Shown here piece after piece: positions 1-8,595 of a stretch of 64,000 nucleotides of DNA. The stretch is from Mesorhizobium metallidurans STM 2683. Its GTDB lineage: Bacteria > Pseudomonadota > Alphaproteobacteria > Rhizobiales > Rhizobiaceae. The first letter of the stretch is position 1, and the number at the start of each line of letters is the position of its first letter. The notes beneath the pieces were generated by a model. That model searched no databases, was not told the origin of the DNA, and saw only the letters and a program-made list of their open reading frames with translations. Both the position numbers and the translations under genes were made by a program. The DNA lies in contig NZ_CAUM01000013.1 of NCBI RefSeq assembly GCF_000350085.1, positions 43,812-107,811 of the forward strand, written 5' to 3'.

Positions 1-135
1 CACCGTGCGATGCGCTTTTGTTGCGCGACGAGCGGACATCGAAGACACGGCGCTTGATTCTTTGAATCCGTAGCCGCCTCAAATATGCGGCCAATCCGTC
101 CACGGCGCTCCGGGGTGCCTTGTCGGTCTTGCTGG

Positions 136-708
136 TTAGGATGCCATATAGCCCCGATGGCGGGCTATCTTTTCGCGATTCCCGCAAATTCGCATGTTGC
201 ACCAGCGGCGCTTCCCGCCTCGTGAGGTGTCTACAAACAGCCACCCACATCGTGGGCACGCATGCACCCTTGCGCGCGGCAGCGTAAAGAATGCTTCAAT
301 CGACAAGTGTGCAAGGAGTGCGCTCAAAAGGGCAGGGTTTTTCCATTGATGGGAGGAGAGATCGAGCCGCGTCCCATCCCAACCGACTTGTTGGGCTTCC
401 AACCCGCAGGCGGCGCGTGAGAATAGAAGACCAAGCGGCTGCGATGGCGCCTCCACGTTTGAAGCGATCGCGTTGAAGAGCGCATACGACGATTCACGTA
501 TCTCACGAACTTCGTTGAGGAAGTGCCGATCTGGTATCTCGGCGACCGCTCCTGCTTCACCCTCGTCCGCCAACCCTGCAGCAAGCAGCCACGTCCCGAT
601 ATCCCGAGGGGAGTTGAAGAGTTCATTATGCGGCGGTGGGTTTCGCCGGTCGAACACGGCGTTCGAAAGGTCGAGGGCGGGGTGACCGCCTACGAAGTGT
701 TCCGCCAC
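136..708 (-). CDS. CGNR zinc-finger (ABATE-domain) putative transcriptional regulator
   Basis: 190 residues from a GTG start. The N-terminal two thirds fit the ABATE domain (opening with a GG..ALDLSN pattern). The C-terminal 40 residues form the treble-clef-like CGNR zinc finger: a CPRC knuckle near residue 150, then WCNMRICGNR near residue 170. Proteins of this architecture are considered DNA-binding stress or metabolism regulators; the ligand is unknown. It is transcribed divergently from the hydrolase at 832, and the 123-bp gap carries three GTAACC/GGTTAC half-sites, which suggests that it regulates itself and the hydrolase (inference). Confidence 0.85.
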   Translation of the reverse strand: MAEHFVGGHPALDLSNAVFDRRNPPPHNELFNSPRDIGTWLLAAGLADEGEAGAVAEIPDRHFLNEVREIRESSYALFNAIASNVEAPSQPLGLLFSRAACGLEAQQVGWDGTRLDLSSHQWKNPALLSALLAHLSIEAFFTLPRARVHACPRCGWLFVDTSRGGKRRWCNMRICGNREKIARHRGYMAS

Positions 709-737
709 CCAGGCCGTGTTATCGCTCGACAGGGAAC

Positions 738-779
738 GTAACCTTTAATAGCTCGTTAAACGGTTACAGCTGCGTAACC
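738..779. promoter_or_regulatory. Candidate operator: three GTAACC half-sites between divergent genes
   Basis: GTAACC at 738-743, its inverse GGTTAC at 762-767, and GTAACC again at 774-779. The last two form a perfect 6-bp inverted repeat with a 6-bp spacer. They lie between the CGNR regulator and the hydrolase, the usual place for an operator of a divergent regulator/target pair. Binding is inferred only. Confidence 0.45.
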
Positions 780-831
780 ACATTAGCCAAATTATCAGGT
801 TTCATCTCCGACTGCAAACAGGAGGAACAGT

Positions 832-1725
832 ATGCTGAACGTTCAGAAAACCAAGCATCACATAGTCGTAGTGGACGGGGTGGACCTGTTCTATCGCGAG
901 GCGGGGCGGCGCGGCGCACCCGGCGTTCTGCTTCTCCACGGCCAACCCAGCTCATCATACAGCTTCCGCAACGTCATCAGCCCCTTGGCCGAGGTAGCGC
1001 GGGTCGTTGCGCCCGACCTGCCCGGGTTCGGCTTCACGGAGGCGCCTGACGATTACGAGTACACGTTCGAGGCTATGGCGCGGACGATCGACGCCTTGGT
1101 GCGGGAGATCGGGATGGAGCGGTTCTTCCTCTACATCCACGATTTCGGTGCGCCCGTCGCCTACCATCTGGCGCTAGCGCGTCCCGACCGCGTGCTGGGG
1201 CTCATCATCCAGAACGGCAATGCCCATCAGGAGGGCCTTGGCCCGGACTGGGACGCAAACAAGACCTACTGGTCGGATCCCACCCTCGAAAACCGCAAGA
1301 AACTCCCCGAGTGGCTGAACTTCGATGGGGTGCGGCATACCTATGTCGGTGACATCCCGGAACAGCTCAAACCGCAGTTCGCGCCTGAAGGCTGGCATCT
1401 GGACTGGGAGCGAATGAGCCGGCCGGGGCTCGTCGATATACAATTTCGCATCTTCGAGGACTATGGGCGGTACGTCGCCCGTTTTCCCGAGATCTCGGCC
1501 TATCATCGCGAACGTCAGCCGCCGGCGCTGCTGCTCTGGGGCCGCCACGACCCATACTTCGAGATCGACGAGGTGCTTGCCTATGCCCGCGAGCTCGACC
1601 GACTCGACATGCACATCTACGATGGCGCGCACCTCCTGCTGGAGACGCACCATCAGGAGTGCGTGGCGCTCATGCGCGAGTTCATTCTGAATGCTCAATC
1701 AAGTTCAGGATCGCGCACTCGATAG
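832..1725 (+). CDS. Alpha/beta-fold hydrolase with Asp nucleophile (epoxide hydrolase / haloalkane dehalogenase-like)
   Basis: 297 residues. An oxyanion-hole HGQPSSSY motif lies near residue 37. The nucleophile elbow IHDFGAP near residue 103 places Asp, not Ser, at the catalytic position, as in epoxide hydrolases and haloalkane dehalogenases. An acidic residue in WGRHDPY near 240 and His in DGAHLLLETH near 265 complete the triad. No signal peptide, so cytoplasmic. A strong AGGAGG ribosome site precedes the ATG. It is divergent from the CGNR regulator, which may sense its substrate. The substrate cannot be read from sequence. Confidence 0.85.
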   Translation: MLNVQKTKHHIVVVDGVDLFYREAGRRGAPGVLLLHGQPSSSYSFRNVISPLAEVARVVAPDLPGFGFTEAPDDYEYTFEAMARTIDALVREIGMERFFLYIHDFGAPVAYHLALARPDRVLGLIIQNGNAHQEGLGPDWDANKTYWSDPTLENRKKLPEWLNFDGVRHTYVGDIPEQLKPQFAPEGWHLDWERMSRPGLVDIQFRIFEDYGRYVARFPEISAYHRERQPPALLLWGRHDPYFEIDEVLAYARELDRLDMHIYDGAHLLLETHHQECVALMREFILNAQSSSGSRTR

Positions 1726-1781
1726 TTGGTCGAAATCCAATCGCTCTGAACGATTTAGCCCCCTCTCAGACATTGATGGCG

Positions 1782-3431
1782 CTAACCGCTCGTTTCCTTC
1801 GGAGAAGGCACAGCCAACCTAGCCTCGAGTTGAGCTAGCGCCGACTGAAGTTTGTCGCGCAGACGCGCAGCCCTAGCGGGGTCGAGCCCGGCGGTATCGA
1901 GCGTCAACGACATGCCCTCGTCCATTTCCGTTATGACAGTGTCGTCGCTCAACTGTTCCCGGACACCCCGCACCAGATAAGGCACGATCGGTCTGCTGAT
2001 CCCCTTCATGCTGATCTGCTCACCTGCCGACGCATCGACCATGTCCCGTACGTTGGAATATGTTTCGTAGCCGAGCATTATTCCGCCCGCAGGTGCAATG
2101 CTCTGCAGCCGAGCAGCGAGGTTGGCTTCGGCGCCGATGATGGTGTAATCCATACGATCGTCGCTGCCGAAGTTGCCGACATTGCAGTAGCCGGTGTTTA
2201 TTCCCATCCGCACACGGAAGGGGTGCTCGATACCCTGCTGCCGCCATTTGACTTGCAGGTACTCCAAACGCTTTTGCATGGCCAAGGCCATACGCAGACA
2301 TGCACGTGCGTCTTCGCGCGGGCCAAGCGTCTGCGGGTCGCCGAAAAACGCGAGAATGGCATCGCCGATGAACTTATCTACGGTGGCGCCGTGAGAAATG
2401 GCGATATGCGACATCTCGGTTAGATACTCGTTGAGATGGGTGGTCAGTTACTCAGGTTGCATACGCTCGGTCGTGGCTGTGAAATCCACGATGTCGGAGA
2501 AGAAGATGGTCAGTTTCTTTCGCTCTGCGGTCACCTTCACGTCGCGCTCGCCGCTGAACACACTTTTGTAGATCTCAGGTGAGAGATATTTTGCGATTTT
2601 GAGCGACACCGTTGCCAAGAAGTTGTTGGCCTCCTTCAGTTCGCCATTGACCAGGGCGAGTTCGCGCGACTGCCGCCACTGCATTACGATGAATGCAACT
2701 CCAGTGGCTATGGCGGCCGCAAAATATGCGAAGAGATAGTGGAAGCCGATCGACCCTTGAGACAGGGGCTGCGAGACGGACACAGCTTGAATCCCTCTGA
2801 CATCACCGACCTTCCAATCCTTCTTTGGGCTGTCCGGATGCGAGTTGTGGCATGCCACGCAGGCGGCGGTCATGCGGATCGGCGAAGCCAGCCGAACGGT
2901 CGGACTCCAGCCGCCTTCCGTCGCCTCAAGCGTTTGAACATTCGGGTCGGCACGAAATGATGCCAATGCCTTCAATTGAAAGTCATCAAGATTGTGTGGA
3001 GGCCGCCCGGCGAACGGATAGTCGGAAACAAATTCGTACCGGACAGTGTTGTCACGCGAACTCGTGAGACGCCCGATTTCCAGCGAGAACGTCGCTGGAA
3101 TTGGTATCGCGCCAGCAACGTCGCGGTAGTTATCTGTCGCGGTGATTTTCGTATGCGCGTCCGCTTGGAGGATTCGCCCGACCACGTCATTGGCGTAGAA
3201 CGTGCGAATGTCGGTTATGATCTTGCTGATGTCGTTCGCTTGACGGTCGGATAGTTGATGCGTGAAGTCACGCAGGTCGAGGAGGACAGCAGCTGGAAGG
3301 GCCATCAGGAGAAGGATCACCGCGATCGCAGCCGGCCAGATGCGACGCTCCCGCACGCTGTTATTTCCCTCTGAAGCCGGTTGCGCGCTTGTCACGGCAA
3401 TGACCCTTGGTTGGCTGAGATTGCCGCGCAA
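1782..3431 (-). pseudogene. Class III adenylate/guanylate cyclase with DUF3365 sensor, interrupted by in-frame TAA
   Basis: Read 3431 to 1782 on the minus strand this is one frame of about 549 codons, broken only by TAA at 2450-2448. The first part has a TM segment (about 35-55), a Tll0287-like DUF3365 sensor ending in a CVACH haem-type CxxCH motif, a second TM, and the start of the cyclase domain with the first metal Asp (FFSDIVDFT). After the stop the same frame resumes as LTTHLNEYLTEMS and runs through the second metal Asp (DKFIGDAILAFFGD) and the GINTGYCNVG and DYTIIGAEAN motifs. The family usually has E or D at the stop position, so a single GAA-to-TAA change would explain it. The catalytic domain is split, so activity needs readthrough, reassembly, or a sequencing error. 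Confidence 0.8.
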
Positions 3432-3799
3432 GATTGCATGAAATTGGTTCCGAGATTGTGTCGCTGAAGCGCGCGCTGGAATCGCGCACGTTACATGGTG
3501 TCTGTGTGCATCTTATGCGCCCGCGCGTGCAGCAGCTTGGCACCGCTTGCCGGGACATTGAGGCCAGCGTAGCTGTGTTCAAAAACGGACCCTCGCGATC
3601 CAGAATCGGCAGCCGCGGTCGGCCGAAGAGTCTAGCACCTGGTCCGAGATCGGGCGGGTCCAAGCCGATTTCCGCCTGCCGCGCTCTACGCTGTTGCAAG
3701 ACGTTCAAATTTGAGCTTCCGCACTCATGCTTTGTCGAGAGTATCTCCGTAAGTTTCAGCTGTCTCACGGCGACGATGACGACGAAATAGGAGAACGCA
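3432..3799. other. Intergenic stretch without a supported gene
   Basis: Open frames exist on both strands, but their translations are Arg/Ser/Pro-rich without domains or ribosome sites, and they overlap each other. I see no RNA gene or repeat. It should contain the promoter of the downstream small gene and perhaps that of the cyclase. Confidence 0.4.
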
Positions 3800-4074
3800 A
3801 TGCCGCGCAATCACGTTGAACGTCTTGGAGAGTTCAGGGAAATCCTGGTCGCGACTCGACGCGAAGGAGTCCGTAACGTGCACCATACTCGCGACGCAAT
3901 GCGGGTAAGTGGCTTTCAGATCGGGGACAGCGACGGATCCAGCTACGGAACCGAGCTGAAGGCGCTCCAAGAGGAATTGAGGCGGTCGATCGCGCCATCG
4001 AAGACGAGAAGCGGTTGGCCTTGGCCCTCGAGAGCGCTGCTCAACCCGCCGACCGACTAAACCGAGAATCGTGA
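3800..4074 (+). pseudogene. Small hypothetical protein, frameshifted near its middle
   Basis: An AGGAG ribosome site six bases upstream supports the ATG. The first frame reads MPRNHVERLGEFREIL and on to ELKALQEE at about 3976, then turns into unlikely Arg/Ser/Pro sequence. The frame offset by one base at 3976 continues naturally as IEAVDRAIEDEKRLA and ends at TGA 4072-4074. Loss of one A in a GAAATT-like run would give the joined heptad-like ALQEE-IEAVDRAIEDEKRL helix. The intact product would be about 91 residues, charged and probably coiled-coil. No function is recognised. A sequencing error is the main alternative. Confidence 0.5.
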
Positions 4075-4276
4075 AGGGAACATAGAGTCACCCTTGGCGC
4101 CCGTCGCGTCGAGCCGGCGTTATGGCGTCGGGCCGCCGCCGTGAAGCCCCCTGATAGCGGACGTTCCGTTTTTCGGCCCATTTCGGTCGTTCAATGACCA
4201 GTTATTCCCATGGCCGCCTATGGCGCTGTGTGCTCTTTTCCGCCAGCCGGCTTCGGGATGGCCTGGCGAAAAGCCT

Positions 4277-4543
4277 CTATTCGGCCGAACCGCTATCCGG
4301 CAGCTGCATGTCGGTGACGACGTTCTCGCCATTCGTCACGTCATAGGCGATCACGATATCCATCCCCGGCTTCAGCGCATCGAGGTCGGTTTCGGCGTTC
4401 AGCTTGTAGGATTTGCCGTCGTCAAGCGTCAGCGTCAGCGCGTCCTTGTCGACCTTCTTGATCAGGCCTTCCGTCTGGCCGGCGAAGGCGGCGGTGGAAA
4501 TCAGCAATGTCGCGGCAACGGCGCCAATCAGGATACGCATCAT
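4277..4543 (-). CDS. DUF1344 family small secreted protein
   Basis: 88 residues from the ATG at 4543, chosen because AGAGGA lies just upstream and the signal peptide then starts at residue 1 (MMRILIGAVAATLL, cleavage after AFA). The mature part, QTEGLIKKVDKDALTLTLDDGKSYKLN, is typical of DUF1344, a small periplasmic beta-rich family common in Rhizobiales with no assigned role. It stands alone, divergent from aroC. Confidence 0.85.
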   Translation of the reverse strand: MMRILIGAVAATLLISTAAFAGQTEGLIKKVDKDALTLTLDDGKSYKLNAETDLDALKPGMDIVIAYDVTNGENVVTDMQLPDSGSAE

Positions 4544-4721
4544 CGTCCTCTTATCATTGCGCCGGCAGGGTGGCGGCGAGGGTTCAACAGACCGGTCAAG
4601 GGAAGCAGAAACCAACCGAATGTGTCAAAACTAAATCCGCCGGATCACAGTTTGACCACTGTGGAAAACGCCAATAGAAGGCAACTCTAAGCCGGTTCCG
4701 CTGCCTGGCAGGGTCACTTTC

Positions 4722-5831
4722 ATGTCTCACAACACGTTCGGCCATCTGTTCCGCGTCACCACCTGGGGCGAAAGCCATGGGCCAGCGCTTGGTTGCGTGG
4801 TCGACGGCTGTCCGCCCGGCATCCGCTTCACGCGGGACGAGATCCAGGCCGAGCTCGACAAGCGCCGTCCCGGCCAGTCACGTTTTGTGACGCAGCGTCG
4901 CGAACCCGACGAGGTCAAGGTGCTGTCCGGCTTCATCCTGGACGAGGACGGCGAGACGATGATCACCACCGGTACGCCGGTGTCGATGCTGATCGAGAAT
5001 GTCGATCAGCGCTCCAAGGATTATGGCGAGATCGCCCGCCAGTACCGGCCGGGCCATGCCGACTACACCTACGATGTCAAATATGGCCTGCGCGACTATC
5101 GCGGCGGTGGCCGCTCGTCGGCCCGCGAGACGGCGGCGCGGGTGGCAGCCGGAGCCCTGGCCCGCAAGGTCGTGCCCGGCATGGTGGTGCGCGGCGCGCT
5201 GGTGGCAATGGGCGAAAAATCCATCGACCGCGCCAACTGGAACTGGAATTTCATCAGTGACGCCGAAAATCCGTTCTTCACCCCGGACCCGGCTTCCGTT
5301 CCCGTCTTCACGCAGTATCTCGACGGCATCCGCAAGTCGGGCTCCTCGGTCGGCGCCGTCATAGAGATCGTCGCCGATGGCGTTCCCGCGGGTCTTGGCG
5401 CGCCGATCTATGCAAAGCTCGACCAGGACATCGCCTCGGGCCTGATGTCGATCAACGCCGTCAAGGGCGTCGAGATCGGCAACGGCTTCGAGGCCGCCCG
5501 CATCACCGGCGAACAGAATGCCGACGAAATTCGCATGGGCAATGATGGCAAACCGGTCTTCCTGTCCAACAATGCCGGCGGCATCCTTGGCGGCATCTCG
5601 ACCGGCCAGGCGATCGTCGCGCGTTTCGCCGTCAAGCCGACCTCGTCGATCCTGACGCCGCGAAAGTCGATCGATAAGGACGGCAACGACGTCGAGATCA
5701 TGACCAAGGGCCGGCACGACCCATGCGTCGGCATCCGCGCCGTGCCGATCGGCGAAGCGATGGTTGCCTGCGCCATCGCCGATCACTATCTGCGCCATCG
5801 GGGACAGACGGGGAGGGGAGTAGGGGAGTAA
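4722..5831 (+). CDS. aroC: Chorismate synthase
   Basis: Last step of the shikimate pathway: converts 5-enolpyruvylshikimate-3-phosphate to chorismate with reduced FMN. 369 residues, beginning [20 protein letters not shown] with the family's first signature; [16 protein letters not shown] (near 125) and the late [17 protein letters not shown] region follow. The final residues, GQTGRGVGE, are encoded by the left arm of an inverted repeat inserted at the 3' end, so the natural C-terminus has probably been replaced by repeat-encoded codons. Confidence 0.97.
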   Translation: MSHNTFGHLFRVTTWGESHGPALGCVVDGCPPGIRFTRDEIQAELDKRRPGQSRFVTQRREPDEVKVLSGFILDEDGETMITTGTPVSMLIENVDQRSKDYGEIARQYRPGHADYTYDVKYGLRDYRGGGRSSARETAARVAAGALARKVVPGMVVRGALVAMGEKSIDRANWNWNFISDAENPFFTPDPASVPVFTQYLDGIRKSGSSVGAVIEIVADGVPAGLGAPIYAKLDQDIASGLMSINAVKGVEIGNGFEAARITGEQNADEIRMGNDGKPVFLSNNAGGILGGISTGQAIVARFAVKPTSSILTPRKSIDKDGNDVEIMTKGRHDPCVGIRAVPIGEAMVACAIADHYLRHRGQTGRGVGE

Positions 5832-5920
5832 GGCAGTAGGGGAGTATGTTAGGCAGCTCCCGCGACAGCAATTTTTTCCTTTTCCCTACTCCCGTACTGC
5901 CCTATTCCCCTACTCCCCTG
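5811..5920. repeat. Imperfect inverted repeat of GGGGAGTA units between aroC and ribB
   Basis: The left arm (about 5811-5847) is built of tandem AGTAGGGGAGTA-like units. The right arm (about 5882-5920) is its inverse, with TACTCCC/CTATTCCCC units. The arms of about 35 bp pair with only a few mismatches around a loop of about 35 bases. The element supplies the aroC stop codon and lies just upstream of ribB, so its RNA hairpin could act on aroC termination or ribB expression. Confidence 0.75.
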
Positions 5921-5938
5921 CGAGTGAAACGAGCACTT

Positions 5939-7039
5939 ATGCCTTACGACCAGAAGAAAATCGTCGAAGCCCTGCGCGCCTTCGAGCGCGGCGAGATCGT
6001 TGTCGTCATGGACGATGACGGGCGCGAGAACGAGGGCGACCTGATCGTCGCAGCCGTCCACTGCACGCCGGAAAAGATGGCCTTCATCGTCCGCAACACC
6101 TCCGGCATCGTCTGCACGCCGATGCCGCGCGAGGAAGCCAAGCGGCTGAACCTGCAGCCGATGGTTGCCGACAATGATTCGGCCCACACCACCGCCTTCA
6201 CCGTCAGCGTCGATTTCAAGCACGGCACGACAACAGGCATTTCGGCCGACGACCGCACGCTGACCGTGCGCAACCTCGCCAACGGCAATGTCGGCGCTTC
6301 CGACTTCGTCCGCCCCGGCCACATCTTTCCGCTGATCGCTCGCGAAGGTGGCGTGCTGATGCGTTCGGGCCATACAGAGGCCGCGGTCGACCTCTGCAAG
6401 CTCGCCGGCCTGCCGCCGGTCGGTGTCATTTCCGAACTGGTCAACGATGACGGCACCGTCAAGCGCGGCCCGCAGGTGCAGGCATTCGCCGAGGAGCACG
6501 GTCTGAAGCAGATCTCGGTCGCCGACCTCATCGCCTACCGCCAGCGCAAGGAAACGCTCGTTGAGCGCGTCGCCTGCTCCGACATCGAGACGCCGGGCGG
6601 CAAGGCGCAGGTCTTCACCTACACGCTGCCCTGGGACTCCATGCATCACGTCGCCATCGTCTTCGGCGACATCCGCGACGGCGAGGATGTGCCGGTGCGG
6701 CTGCATTCCGAGGATGTCGTTAGCGACGTCTTCGGCACCACGCACCGGCTGGACGGCATCATGAAGGCGATGGGTGAGCGCAAGCGCGGCGTCATCGTCT
6801 ATCTGCGCGAGGGGTCGGTCGGTGTCGCCCACCAGGAACGCAAGCGCCCCGCCCCGGGCGACCGCGAGGACCATGAAGAGGCGCTTCGCCGCGAGAACGA
6901 ATGGCGCGAGATCGGCCTCGGTGCCCAGATCTTGAAGGATCTCGGCATTTCCTCGATCAACCTGATCGCCTCGCGCGAGCGTCACTATGTCGGCCTCGAA
7001 GGGTTTGGCATCCATATCGCCAGGACCGAGATTCTTTAG
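5939..7039 (+). CDS. ribB: 3,4-dihydroxy-2-butanone-4-phosphate synthase with degenerate GTP cyclohydrolase II domain
   Basis: 366 residues from the ATG of MPYDQKK; longer readings would translate the upstream repeat. Residues 1-205 form the DHBP synthase domain (DDDGRENEGDLI acidic loop near 25; SGHTEAAVDL near 143), which converts ribulose-5-phosphate to the four-carbon riboflavin precursor. The C-terminal half has the GCH II fold, but the zinc-cysteine positions are gone (HSEDVVSDVFG where HSEC..GD is expected; THRLDG where RCDCG is expected) and the REGRGIG motif reads REGSVGV. Only the DHBP activity is expected. Rhizobial homologues with inactive GCH II halves are known. Confidence 0.95.
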   Translation: MPYDQKKIVEALRAFERGEIVVVMDDDGRENEGDLIVAAVHCTPEKMAFIVRNTSGIVCTPMPREEAKRLNLQPMVADNDSAHTTAFTVSVDFKHGTTTGISADDRTLTVRNLANGNVGASDFVRPGHIFPLIAREGGVLMRSGHTEAAVDLCKLAGLPPVGVISELVNDDGTVKRGPQVQAFAEEHGLKQISVADLIAYRQRKETLVERVACSDIETPGGKAQVFTYTLPWDSMHHVAIVFGDIRDGEDVPVRLHSEDVVSDVFGTTHRLDGIMKAMGERKRGVIVYLREGSVGVAHQERKRPAPGDREDHEEALRRENEWREIGLGAQILKDLGISSINLIASRERHYVGLEGFGIHIARTEIL

Positions 7040-7247
7040 GCTACGTTGATATTCAGGTGATGCCGGCCTGCAAACGATGGCTTTCTGCACTTCCGGCCTT
7101 CGCCGGCCGAAGCACTCATGAGCGGCCGCGGCAGTTAAGGCTACGGCCGGCGTAGGCCGGTGCTCGGACCCGAAGGTCCGCTGCGCTCCGGTTCTCGAAA
7201 TCCATCATTTTCGGCTCGGCCTGACCTGAATCTCAACATACCCCGGG
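7036..7247. repeat. Palindromic MITE-like intergenic element
   Basis: The ends are an imperfect inverted repeat of about 25 bp: TACGTTGATATTCAGGTGATG near 7041 against the inverse of CCTGAATCTCAACATA near 7226-7241. Inner blocks (AAACGATGGCTTTCT near 7072; AATCCATCATTTT near 7199) are also inverse copies, and a short GGACCCGAAGGTCC hairpin lies at 7167-7180. The whole of about 210 bp can fold as one long hairpin between convergent ribB and the MFS gene. I recall similar sequence between genes in Mesorhizobium, but the copy number cannot be checked here. Confidence 0.6.
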
Positions 7248-7250
7248 CTG

Positions 7251-8474
7251 TTACTCGGCAGGAACAACGCCTGCTTCGCATGCGGCGAAATCGCAATCCG
7301 ACGTGGCAAGGCTGCGCTGGCCGATGAGCACCGTGGCGAGTGCGATGGCGCCGGCCACCACCGACACAAAGAACCCGTTCTGGGCGCCGAACGCATCCAC
7401 CACCGCGCCGGCGGCGAAGGAGCCGAGTGCCATGCCGATGCCTATCCCGGTCATCACCCAGGTGACGCCTTCGGTCAGCATCGCCCCTGGCACATGCCGC
7501 TCGATCAGGCCGAACGCCGTGATGAAGGTCGGCGAGATCGCCACGCCGCTGATGAAGACGGCCAGCGCCAGGGCGGGTACCGTGTCGGCGACCAGCAGCG
7601 GCAGCGTGGTGAGCGCGATGATGGCGATCGCGATTGCCAACTGGCGCTGCAGCGGCATTTTCAGGTTGAGCGCGCCGATGATGATCCCCACCACGAATGA
7701 TCCCAGCGCGTAGACGCCGATGACCAGGCTGGCGGCGCCCGGCTGGCCAAGCTCCTCGGTGATCGCCACGGTGGTTACTTCCGTGGTCGCGAAGGTGGCG
7801 CCGATGAAGATCAGGGCGAAAGTGATGATCTGAACCGGCCGTAGGCGGATGGCCGAGCCCTGTGAGCCATGCTCCGCCAGTCGCACGCGCGGCTCGGTCG
7901 AGCGCTGCACTATGAAGGCCATCGAGCCGAAGGCGAGGAACAAGGTGCTGGCCAGCATTCCCGCTTCCGGGAACAGGGCGACGCTCAGGCCTACCGACAG
8001 CGACGCGCCGGCGACGTAGACCAGTTCGTCCGCCGCCGATTCGAAGGCGAATGCGGTATTCAACTCGGGGCGGTCCCGGAAGATCTCCGTCCAGCGCGCG
8101 CGCACCATTGCCGGGATGCTGGGCATGGCGGCGGCCAGCAGTGCGGACACGAACAACGTCCATATCGGCCAGTCCTGATTGGCCGCCGCAATCAGGATTG
8201 CAAAAGCGAGCACGGAAATGACCGTGGTGGGCACGACAATCCGCGTCTGGCCGAGGCGGTCGACCAGCCGCGATATCTGCGGTGCCAGGAAAGCGTTGGT
8301 CAGCGCGAATGTCGCGGAGACGGCGCCGGCCAGCCAGTATTCGCCATGCGTCTGCGACAGCATCGCCACGATCCCGATCGGAGCCATGGCGATCGGCACC
8401 CGGGCAACGAAGCCGGATGCCGCGAAGCCCTTGGCGCCAGGGGCTCGAAAGATTTCCGTATAGGGGTTTTGCAT
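7251..8474 (-). CDS. MFS transporter
   Basis: 407 residues from the ATG at 8474, which has a GAGGAG ribosome site; the upstream extension begins with TTG and lacks one. Roughly 12 hydrophobic segments in two halves, with a charged loop between helices 2 and 3 (SRLVDRLGQTRIV), as in major-facilitator efflux proteins of the inner membrane. The divergent TetR gene at 8596 and the three palindromes in the gap suggest a drug or metabolite exporter induced by its substrate. The substrate is unknown. Confidence 0.88.
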   Translation of the reverse strand: MQNPYTEIFRAPGAKGFAASGFVARVPIAMAPIGIVAMLSQTHGEYWLAGAVSATFALTNAFLAPQISRLVDRLGQTRIVVPTTVISVLAFAILIAAANQDWPIWTLFVSALLAAAMPSIPAMVRARWTEIFRDRPELNTAFAFESAADELVYVAGASLSVGLSVALFPEAGMLASTLFLAFGSMAFIVQRSTEPRVRLAEHGSQGSAIRLRPVQIITFALIFIGATFATTEVTTVAITEELGQPGAASLVIGVYALGSFVVGIIIGALNLKMPLQRQLAIAIAIIALTTLPLLVADTVPALALAVFISGVAISPTFITAFGLIERHVPGAMLTEGVTWVMTGIGIGMALGSFAAGAVVDAFGAQNGFFVSVVAGAIALATVLIGQRSLATSDCDFAACEAGVVPAE

Positions 8475-8510
8475 GGTCTGGCTCCTCGACAAGGGACGGT
8501 TCGACAATTA

Positions 8511-8577
8511 CATACGTAGCGTATGAATATGAGATAGTTCATACGCCGCGTATGTCAATTGGCATACGGAGCGTATG
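8511..8577. promoter_or_regulatory. Triple TetR-type operator, CATACG-N3-CGTATG
   Basis: Three copies of a 15-bp palindrome with identical 6-bp arms, at 8511-8525 (spacer TAG), 8540-8554 (CCG) and 8563-8577 (GAG). All lie between the divergent MFS and TetR genes. Identical arms with variable spacers are strong evidence for a dimeric repressor. The third copy overlaps the most upstream possible ATG of the tetR gene, which argues for a downstream start. Confidence 0.8.
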
Positions 8578-8595
8578 TTGATAGGGCCAGAAGCC

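Noticed and set aside
3434..3790. A 118-residue plus-strand frame upstream of the small coiled-coil gene
   Set aside because: Low-complexity Arg/Ser/Pro product, no ribosome site, no family.
5832..5938. An FMN riboswitch upstream of ribB
   Set aside because: The leader consists of the GGGGAGTA inverted repeat; I do not see the conserved FMN aptamer segments.
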